This document shows positions 1 to 5,023 of a stretch of 7,046 nt of DNA, piece by piece; position 1 is the first letter of the stretch; each line of letters begins with the position of its first letter. Source of the DNA: Halieaceae bacterium (lineage in GTDB: Bacteria > Pseudomonadota > Gammaproteobacteria > Pseudomonadales > Halieaceae); NCBI GenBank assembly GCA_003520285.1, contig DOVB01000149.1, positions 1 through 7,046 on the forward strand, read 5' to 3'. Made by a program: the position numbers and the translations under genes. The notes under the pieces were generated by a model that was given only the letters and a program-made list of their open reading frames with translations, was not told the origin of the DNA and searched no databases.

Positions 1-149
1 GCTGCGAAAGGGCTCAAACGAAGGAGTCTCTGCACCTGCTCCGTCGCTCCTGCGAATACCTGTTCAGGACGCATCAAGGCGCTCGCATCTGCCAGTTCCG
101 TAAGAGTCGCCCACGCAGTAGGGCTGGGGGCAGAGTTCTTTATCGTCAT
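1..149 (-). CDS. N-terminal fragment of a minus-strand protein, possibly GlnE (glutamine synthetase adenylyltransferase)
   Basis: An open frame reads leftward from an ATG at 149 off the window edge, giving about 49 residues that begin MTIKNSAPSPTAWATL and end near QVQRLLRLSPFAA. An in-frame TAG lies upstream, with only a TTG (164) as an alternative start. A GGA core sits 8 bases before the ATG, a modest ribosome binding site. The ending, a helix with Arg-Leu followed by S-P-F-x-A, resembles the N-terminal part of GlnE, where an E-R-V-x-x-x-S-D-F-V-A stretch is typical in pseudomonads. GlnE is the bifunctional enzyme that adenylylates and deadenylylates glutamine synthetase. The match is short and from memory, and no catalytic motif lies in the window, so the name is a guess. 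That a real gene begins here is more likely: the frame is open to the edge and is divergent from pit with a shared upstream region. Confidence 0.45.
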   Translation of the reverse strand, partial: MTIKNSAPSPTAWATLTELADASALMRPEQVFAGATEQVQRLLRLSPFA

Positions 150-182
150 ATAAGGTTTCCACAATCGCTGTACGCGCCCATG

Positions 183-194
183 CTAAGCGCTTAG
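183..194. promoter_or_regulatory. 12-bp perfect palindrome, candidate operator
   Basis: CTAAGCGCTTAG is its own reverse complement. It lies between the left minus-strand gene and the sigma-70 promoter at 237-265, about 43 bp upstream of the -35. It could bind a dimeric regulator acting on either divergent gene. A 12-bp palindrome is expected by chance once or twice in 7 kb, so location is the only support. Confidence 0.25.
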
Positions 195-236
195 AGCAGT
201 CTCCGCTAGTGCGCGCTACCGCTGTTTTATTTGGGT

Positions 237-265
237 GTGACACACGGGCGGTGTTTGCCTATACT
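237..265 (+). promoter_or_regulatory. Distal sigma-70-type promoter of the pit leader
   Basis: The -35 is GTGACA (237-242) and the -10 is TATACT (260-265). Each matches 5 of 6 consensus bases and the spacer is an ideal 17 bp. Transcription would start near 272 and run through the small ORF at 292-411 into pit. It is the best-scoring promoter by eye in the window. It is separate from the Pho-box-linked promoter about 90 bp downstream. Confidence 0.55.
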
Positions 266-285
266 GCGCCTAAATTTAGAGGAGA

Positions 286-299
286 GAAGTCATGACTTC
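286..299. promoter_or_regulatory. 14-bp perfect palindrome just downstream of the distal promoter, candidate operator
   Basis: GAAGTCATGACTTC is a perfect palindrome; beyond one mismatch on each side, two further pairs extend it to 18 bases. It lies about 14-27 bases after the predicted start of the distal promoter, where a bound repressor would block initiation or early elongation. Its centre is also the ATG of the small ORF at 292, so the two readings (operator, or start codon of a leader peptide) compete or overlap. No known regulator motif was recognised. Confidence 0.3.
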
Positions 300-411
300 C
301 CTGCCAAATTATCCGTCAAACTGTAACAAAACTGTCGCAGTTGAGTTGTTAGAATCGACCCGCCCAAGTGAGCCGATAACAGGTCACCCCTGTAATAAGA
401 GAGCGAGATAA
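292..411 (+). CDS. Candidate 39-residue leader ORF upstream of pit
   Basis: An ATG at 292 opens a 39-codon frame ending in TAA (409-411), one codon before the pit ATG and in the same frame as pit. A strong Shine-Dalgarno, AGGAGA (280-285), sits 6 bases before the ATG, better than the one in front of pit. The peptide begins MTSLPNYPSNCNKTVAVEL and ends HPCNKRAR. It is hydrophilic, has two cysteines and no signal or membrane segment, and I recognise no family. It would be made only from the distal promoter (237-265), because the Pho-linked promoter starts inside it. It could be a leader peptide whose translation is coupled to pit, since its stop is almost adjacent to the pit start. It could equally be an accidental frame across regulatory DNA: the Pho box lies within it, which argues against strong protein-level constraint. 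Confidence 0.3.
   Translation: MTSLPNYPSNCNKTVAVELLESTRPSEPITGHPCNKRAR
321..355 (+). promoter_or_regulatory. Pho-box-like element with linked -10, candidate PhoB-controlled pit promoter
   Basis: CTGTAACAAAACTGTCGC (321-338) is two CTGT-containing 7-mers separated by AAAA, with an 11-bp repeat period. It matches the enterobacterial Pho box consensus (CTGTCATAWAWCTGTCAY) at 15 of 18 positions. After an 11-bp gap comes TAGAAT (350-355), a 5-of-6 match to the -10 consensus and with no good -35. This is the usual architecture of PhoB-activated promoters, where the box replaces the -35. Transcription would start near 362, leaving a leader of about 53 bases before pit. Control by PhoB is inferred; in some bacteria PhoB represses pit, and the box position here fits activation, or interference with the distal promoter. 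Confidence 0.55.
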
Positions 412-414
412 CAC

Positions 415-1698
415 ATGGACGTCCTGCAAGACTACGGCTCCACAATTCTAATTCTCGCGTGTTTGTTCGGTTTTTTTATGGCTTGGGGCATCGGCGCTAA
501 TGATGTCGCAAACGCCATGGGAACTTCGGTTGGCTCCAAAGCCATCACTATCAAGCAAGCCATTTTAATCGCTATCATTTTTGAGTTTGCCGGTGCTTAC
601 CTAGCGGGCGGCGCGGTAACCGACACTATTAGAAAAGGGATTATTGATCCAGCCTTTTTCAAAGGGCAAGAAGAGCTGCTCGTGTACGGCATGATGTCCG
701 CTCTGCTTGCGGCGGGGACGTGGCTTCTCGTTGCCAGTATGAAAGGATGGCCAGTGTCAACCACACACTCCATCGTTGGCGCTATTGTCGGATTTGCGGC
801 TGTCGGTATTTCTATCGATGCGGTGGCTTGGCCACAGATTGCAACCATCGTTGCGAGCTGGGTAGTATCACCGCTGATCGCCGGCACAATATCTTACGTC
901 CTATTTACGAGCGTTCGTTACATCATATTAGACCGCGACGACCCCTACCATCGAGCGAAGCAGTATATTCCTTACTACATGTTCTTAGTTGGCTTCATGA
1001 TTGCCATGGTGACCCTCACCAAAGGACTTAAGAATGTTGGGGTCACGATTGATATGGGCCTCGGCAGCAGTTTCATGAACGCGGTTCCTGTGGCAGCCCT
1101 TATTGGCGTTGTGGTTGCCCTCGCGGGCGCTCAATTGCTGCATAAAATCCATCGCAACAATCCGGATATCAAGCCTACGAACGCAGATATAGAGCGGGTA
1201 TTTGCTATTCTTATGGTGTTTACTGCTTGCGCCATGGCTTTCGCTCACGGCTCGAACGATGTGGCGAACGCCATAGGACCAATGGCTGCCATTGTGGGTG
1301 TATTACAGTCCGGAGGCGAAATCGCCGCTAAATCTGCGATCCCGTGGTGGATTCTGCTCACTGGTGCACTAGGAATTGTCATCGGTCTTGCCACCTACGG
1401 CTGGAAAGTCATTCAAACCATCGGCAAACGAATTACCGAACTGACCCCAAGTCGCGGCTTCGCGGCCGAACTGGGTGCAGCCTCAACGGTCGTACTGGCC
1501 TCTGCTACTGGACTGCCAATTTCGACCACGCACACCCTCGTTGGTGCGGTACTGGGTGTTGGTATTGCTCGTGGTATCGGGAGCATTGACCTGCGTGTTG
1601 TTGGATCAATTTTCGCATCATGGCTTGTTACACTGCCTGCCGGCGCGGGACTGTCTATTGTCTTCTTTTTCTTCTTCAAGGGCGTTTTCAGCGGCTGA
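415..1698 (+). CDS. pit: PiT-family low-affinity inorganic phosphate transporter
   Basis: This is a 427-residue inner-membrane protein of the PHO4/PiT family, which imports inorganic phosphate (as a metal-phosphate complex in E. coli PitA) driven by an ion gradient. The family's duplicated signature is clear: GANDVANAMG at residues 27-36 and GSNDVANAIGP at 279-289. Each half also carries a second matched motif, PVSTTHSIVGA (113-123) and PISTTHTLVGA (368-378). About ten hydrophobic segments are visible, with a hydrophilic stretch near 172-185 and another near 243-262. Length is typical for the shorter bacterial members. The ATG at 415 has only a weak purine-rich ribosome binding site (AAGAGAG near 397-403). 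The DUF47/PhoU-like partner often found directly upstream of pit is absent, and the space is taken by the leader described above. argA follows after 81 bases on the same strand. Phosphate control through the Pho-box-like element is likely. Confidence 0.95.
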   Translation: MDVLQDYGSTILILACLFGFFMAWGIGANDVANAMGTSVGSKAITIKQAILIAIIFEFAGAYLAGGAVTDTIRKGIIDPAFFKGQEELLVYGMMSALLAAGTWLLVASMKGWPVSTTHSIVGAIVGFAAVGISIDAVAWPQIATIVASWVVSPLIAGTISYVLFTSVRYIILDRDDPYHRAKQYIPYYMFLVGFMIAMVTLTKGLKNVGVTIDMGLGSSFMNAVPVAALIGVVVALAGAQLLHKIHRNNPDIKPTNADIERVFAILMVFTACAMAFAHGSNDVANAIGPMAAIVGVLQSGGEIAAKSAIPWWILLTGALGIVIGLATYGWKVIQTIGKRITELTPSRGFAAELGAASTVVLASATGLPISTTHTLVGAVLGVGIARGIGSIDLRVVGSIFASWLVTLPAGAGLSIVFFFFFKGVFSG

Positions 1699-1736
1699 TC
1701 CCACGTAACAACAGCAAATTTCTGCTTGTGATCAGC
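1694..1736 (+). repeat. Inverted repeat at the pit 3' end, possible mRNA stem-loop
   Basis: GCTGATC (1694-1700) is the exact reverse complement of GATCAGC (1730-1736), and the arm includes the pit stop codon. Two further pairs follow after a mismatch, and an imperfect inner stem (ACAGCA with TGCTTGT) could extend the fold. No run of T follows, so it is not a classical intrinsic terminator. It may stabilise the pit 3' end or attenuate read-through into argA. Confidence 0.3.
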
Positions 1737-1767
1737 TCCGATGCTGTACCTGACGCTGGGTTCGTAA

Positions 1768-1773
1768 GATAAT
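1768..1773 (+). promoter_or_regulatory. Candidate -10 element immediately before argA
   Basis: GATAAT (1768-1773) matches the -10 consensus at 5 of 6 bases. Only a poor -35 (TGTACC, 1745-1750, 3 of 6) lies 17 bp upstream. The expected start, 6-7 bases downstream, coincides with the A of the argA ATG (1780), which would give a leaderless mRNA. No ArgR-type operator was recognised nearby. Confidence 0.35.
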
Positions 1774-1779
1774 GCCGCC

Positions 1780-3081
1780 ATGCCGAATCAATCACACATT
1801 CAGTGGTTTCGAAACACCACACCCTATATTAATGCTCACAGAGGAAAAACCTTTGTGGTGGCACTGTCGGGTGAATGTTTAGCAAGTCCACAGCTCAACA
1901 CCATCCTCCAAGATCTTGTCTTACTCAATAGCTTAGGCGTCCGGCTTGTCGTCGTTTTTGGGGCGCGACCTCAAGTCAACACAGAGCTCACCCTGCTCGG
2001 GCGCAAAAGCCTGTTCGAACACGATCTGCGCATCACCGATCATGCCGACCTAGAAATCATTAAACGAATTGTCGGTAGCCTAAGACATGACCTTGAGGCA
2101 CGGCTCTCGATGGGTACCGCCAATTCACCAATGCGCAATGCCGGGATCCGAGTATCTTCAGGGAATTTTGTCGTTGCCCAGCCAGTGGGGGTATTGGAAG
2201 GCACCGATTATCTTCACACCGGTAAAGTAAGACGAATCGACACGCAAGGTATTGCCAGACAACTCGCTGACAATACGATAGTGCTATTGCCGCCTTTGGG
2301 CTACTCGCCCACCGGTGAAATCTTTAACTTAGCCCTAGAGGATGTTGCCGTTCGCGCTGCAACCGAATGTCGAGCGGATAAACTCATTTGGTTGGCGAGC
2401 CCACAGGCGATCACCACCAGCCAAGGTGAGCTCATCCGTGAGCTGGCCATGTCAGAGATTCACTCTTGCGATGTTGACCCTGGGCAGGGAGCCTTGCTGC
2501 GCTCTGCCCAAAAAGCCTGCTTAGGGGGTGTCGAACGAAACCACATCATTGGCTTTGATCACGAAGGCGCACTTTTGCTCGAACTCTTCACACACGACGG
2601 AGCCGGTACTTTGGTATCGAGTCATCCGTTCGAGCAATGCCGGAGGGCAAACATCGATGACGTTGGCGGCATTCTAGAATTGCTGCAACCGCTAGAAGCG
2701 GACGGCACGCTCGTTAAGCGATCCCGAGAACTCCTTGAAACTGAAATTGCCCAGTTCACAGTATTAGAGCGCGACAATCGCATTATCGCTTGCGCTGCAC
2801 TGTACACCTATCCCCAGGCTAATGTCGCTGAAGTCGCTTGTATCGTCTGCCATCCAGATTATCGGGGCGAGCAGCGAGGACAACGACTGCTGAATGTGCT
2901 CGAGAAATCAGCGCTCGAACAAAGACTCACGTCTGTCTTCGTTCTCACCACGCAAACCGCGCATTGGTTTATTGAGCAGGGCTTCAAAGAACAAGATCGG
3001 AGCGAACTACCGCAGCCGCGGCAGGCGCTTTACAATCTGCAGCGAAACTCTAAAGTGTTCATCAAAACACTATCGAAATAA
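1780..3081 (+). CDS. argA: N-acetylglutamate synthase (amino-acid N-acetyltransferase)
   Basis: ArgA makes N-acetylglutamate from acetyl-CoA and glutamate, the first committed step of arginine biosynthesis in the cytoplasm; in this family it is feedback-inhibited by arginine. The 433 residues show the full two-domain form. An amino-acid-kinase fold spans about residues 20-270, with HRGKTFVVALSGE (20-32), the LGVRLVVVFGARPQ block (52-65) and ARLSM (107-111). A GNAT acetyltransferase domain spans about 285-425, with RRANIDDVGGILELLQPLE (288-306) and the acetyl-CoA loop RGEQRGQRLL (362-371). FVLTT followed by HWFIEQGF (387-402) and a closing YNLQRNSKV complete the pattern. Alignment from memory with E. 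coli ArgA runs end to end, which fixes the ATG at 1780. Upstream there is no clear Shine-Dalgarno and a -10 sits very close. It lies 81 bases after pit and converges on the lipoprotein gene. Confidence 0.96.
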   Translation: MPNQSHIQWFRNTTPYINAHRGKTFVVALSGECLASPQLNTILQDLVLLNSLGVRLVVVFGARPQVNTELTLLGRKSLFEHDLRITDHADLEIIKRIVGSLRHDLEARLSMGTANSPMRNAGIRVSSGNFVVAQPVGVLEGTDYLHTGKVRRIDTQGIARQLADNTIVLLPPLGYSPTGEIFNLALEDVAVRAATECRADKLIWLASPQAITTSQGELIRELAMSEIHSCDVDPGQGALLRSAQKACLGGVERNHIIGFDHEGALLLELFTHDGAGTLVSSHPFEQCRRANIDDVGGILELLQPLEADGTLVKRSRELLETEIAQFTVLERDNRIIACAALYTYPQANVAEVACIVCHPDYRGEQRGQRLLNVLEKSALEQRLTSVFVLTTQTAHWFIEQGFKEQDRSELPQPRQALYNLQRNSKVFIKTLSK

Positions 3082-3196
3082 ACGCGGGCCCCATCGCTAC
3101 TGGGGGGGCTCAAGAATAATGCCAGCCGCGCCCTTTATCGCGCCACAAACTACCACTGCGGAACTCTAACAATCGCGCGCAATGCAGTAACTGCGG
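3082..3196. other. Convergent intergenic region without a clear terminator
   Basis: This stretch separates the 3' ends of argA and the lipoprotein gene. GCCCC near 3090 can pair with the G-run ending GGGGC near 3109 to make a stem of 5-6 bp with a loop of about a dozen bases, but no T-run follows. The motif ACTGCGG occurs twice (3155-3161 and 3190-3196), and GCAGTAACTGC (3184-3194) is an 11-base palindrome. None is a convincing intrinsic terminator; Rho-dependent ending is possible. Confidence 0.3.
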
Positions 3197-4051
3197 TCAG
3201 TTTGTTTCAGCTCGCTCGGCCAACCTCGCCAAATCGTCGCGAATAGCCCCTAGTCGCCGAGTCAATTTCTGATGCTGCTTATCTGTCCGCGCCGTTAAAA
3301 CCTGGACTATGGTGGCTTTGATCAGGGTCTGATTATGCCCATACTCAGCCGAAGTTGGTGCAGTTAAGCGAGCCTCAAAAAACGCCAGTAGGCGCTCATG
3401 CAGCGTTTCATCGGGGGCTTGCAGTAGTGCTGTAAAACGAGCAAAGGTTCTAGCTCGGTTTGCTAACCAGACACTGTCATAGCGAACAAGCCGTTCGCCT
3501 GCACCATCAATGAATGCTTGCTGCTCTTCCGTCAAGCGACCCAGATAATCTGCGAGATTATCAGTCAAACTGTCAACCGCGTCTTTACGGTACTGATCTT
3601 GAGTTCGATCGCTATATTTTTGTTCCAGTTCACGCTGCTTTTCGTCGATGGCGGTGGCCAGCTCTTGCCGCTGTTTATCACTTGCGGTTTGCGCCATCGG
3701 CACGATCCAGTCGACTGCTCGATATTGCAGATCAGCAGCGAAAATATCAGCTCGCTCTTGCCAGCGTGTCAACACTGCCTCGGTAACAGGAGCCGCAGAG
3801 TCTAGATGCTCGAGCACGTCGTCTAAGAGCGCAACATACTGAGGGAGTTGTGTGGTTTGGTGCCAGTTCAGATACTCATCTAGCTGCTCATCTAATACCG
3901 ACTGTTGGCTGCGATCTAAGGTGATGTAATCATCAAGCGTCCAGTTGATGAGCGTCGGGATGCGATTGTAAACAAGCGATGTGCGGGTGCATCCCGCCAA
4001 CACTATCGCGCACAACACTGTGACGCCAAACAGACGAGCAGATCGAATCAC
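3197..4051 (-). CDS. DUF6279-like lipoprotein of unknown function
   Basis: A 284-residue secreted lipoprotein. Residues 1-20 form a short signal peptide with Arg3 and Arg6 before a hydrophobic core, and the lipobox L-A-G-C puts the lipidated cysteine at residue 21. Thr follows the cysteine rather than Asp, so sorting to the outer membrane is expected. The mature part is almost wholly helical and charged. SLVYNRIPTLINWTLDDY (25-42), then LDRSQQ, and a WHQTTQLPQY stretch (63-72) match what I recall of DUF6279 proteins, whose role is unknown. A Lys/Glu/Gln-rich segment (125-180) looks coiled-coil. The start is GTG at 4051; an in-frame TGA (4060-4058), which is the stop of the gene upstream, lies nine bases before it, so no earlier start exists. 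No Shine-Dalgarno is visible, so translation probably depends on coupling to the dehydratase. It is the last gene of the leuA operon. Confidence 0.85.
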   Translation of the reverse strand: MIRSARLFGVTVLCAIVLAGCTRTSLVYNRIPTLINWTLDDYITLDRSQQSVLDEQLDEYLNWHQTTQLPQYVALLDDVLEHLDSAAPVTEAVLTRWQERADIFAADLQYRAVDWIVPMAQTASDKQRQELATAIDEKQRELEQKYSDRTQDQYRKDAVDSLTDNLADYLGRLTEEQQAFIDGAGERLVRYDSVWLANRARTFARFTALLQAPDETLHERLLAFFEARLTAPTSAEYGHNQTLIKATIVQVLTARTDKQHQKLTRRLGAIRDDLARLAERAETN

Positions 4052-4057
4052 AAGGCA

Positions 4058-5023
4058 TCACCACGGTAACCGAGTAAGGTCGACGTTACCGCCAGATAAT
4101 ATAATCGCCACACGTTTTGCACGCACATCAATGACACCTGCCAAAATTGCCGCAAGACCAATAATGCCGGACGGCTCCACCACCTCTTTCGCACGGGTCA
4201 TGTACAACGCCATTGCCTCACAGATGGCTGCATCATCGACAGTGACGATAGCGTCTACATGCCTGCGAATCATATCGAAATTCAAAACACCTAGAGTTGT
4301 ACGCAGTCCATCAGCAATCGTATCAGGTTGATGCTCAGTCACCCGCTCACCCGAGTAAAAGGAGCGGTAGGCATCGTCAGCACCCGCAGGCTCAACACCA
4401 ATGACCTGTGTCTGTGGGCTCAATGCCTTGATAGCCGCACTGACCCCAGCCAGCAGCCCGCCTCCACCCACTGGGACTAACACCAAGTCCACAGGTCCAA
4501 TTTGCTCGAATAATTCGAGTCCCGCTGTTCCCTGACCCGCGATAATATCGGGATGGTCATAGGGCGGTACAAAGGTAGCGCCAGTGGCATTGACACAGCT
4601 GATCAGGGCCGCTTCCCGTGCCGACAAGGTCGGCTCACAGTCGATGACTTCAGCGCCGTAGGCAATCGTAGCGGCGCGCTTAGGTGCGGGCGCATTGGTG
4701 GGCATAACCACGAATGCACGGGTATTAAACCGACTGGCCGCCAGAGCTAAAGCTGCACCGTGATTACCCGATGAGTGGGTCGCGACGCCGTTCGCAAGCA
4801 ACTCCGGTGACAGTCGACTCAATGCGTGATGCGCACCTCGGGCCTTAAACGCGCCACCCTTCTGCAAATGCTCAGCCTTAAAGAAAAGCTCTGCTCCGAA
4901 GTCAGCATTAAGACTCGCATGCACTTGGACTGGCGTTTGATGAACCATCCCCTGAATGCGTTCGCGTGCAGCCCTGATGTGCTCAAGGTGTATCAAATCA
5001 GATCGCGTTATCTCGTGGTCCAC
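4058..5023 (-). CDS. PLP-dependent serine/threonine dehydratase or serine-racemase-like enzyme
   Basis: A 321-residue fold-type II PLP enzyme without the C-terminal ACT-like regulatory domain of biosynthetic IlvA. Lys60 in KGGAFKARGA (55-64) should form the Schiff base. THSSGNHG (82-89), the phosphate-binding GGGG (186-189) and LSGGNVDLT (309-317) are all present. The pattern follows human serine racemase closely, including CEP (129-131), AGQGT (162-166) and TIADG (235-239). Ser85 aligns with the catalytic Ser84 there, and Glu211, Ala215 and Asp217 match the Mg-site residues Glu210, Ala214 and Asp216. Possible reactions are threonine to 2-oxobutyrate, serine to pyruvate, serine racemization, or 3-hydroxyaspartate dehydration; sequence alone does not decide. 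The GTG at 5023 directly follows the leuA TGA (5026-5024), with an AAGG sequence 11 bases upstream, so it is translated from the leuA mRNA. The lipoprotein gene starts 6 bases after its stop. Confidence 0.9.
   Translation of the reverse strand: MDHEITRSDLIHLEHIRAARERIQGMVHQTPVQVHASLNADFGAELFFKAEHLQKGGAFKARGAHHALSRLSPELLANGVATHSSGNHGAALALAASRFNTRAFVVMPTNAPAPKRAATIAYGAEVIDCEPTLSAREAALISCVNATGATFVPPYDHPDIIAGQGTAGLELFEQIGPVDLVLVPVGGGGLLAGVSAAIKALSPQTQVIGVEPAGADDAYRSFYSGERVTEHQPDTIADGLRTTLGVLNFDMIRRHVDAIVTVDDAAICEAMALYMTRAKEVVEPSGIIGLAAILAGVIDVRAKRVAIILSGGNVDLTRLPW

Noticed and set aside
720..1031. Open frame of 103 codons on the plus strand inside pit
   Set aside because: It is an out-of-frame reading of pit with an abnormal Cys, His and Arg content.
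1413..1781. Open frame of 122 codons on the minus strand across the end of pit
   Set aside because: It is antisense to the conserved second half of Pit. Its Lys run comes from the Phe-rich last membrane segment, and its proline/threonine-rich product has no recognisable pattern.
3088..3111. GC-rich hairpin after argA as an intrinsic terminator
   Set aside because: The stem is only 5-6 bp with a large loop and no T-run follows, so it does not meet the usual criteria.
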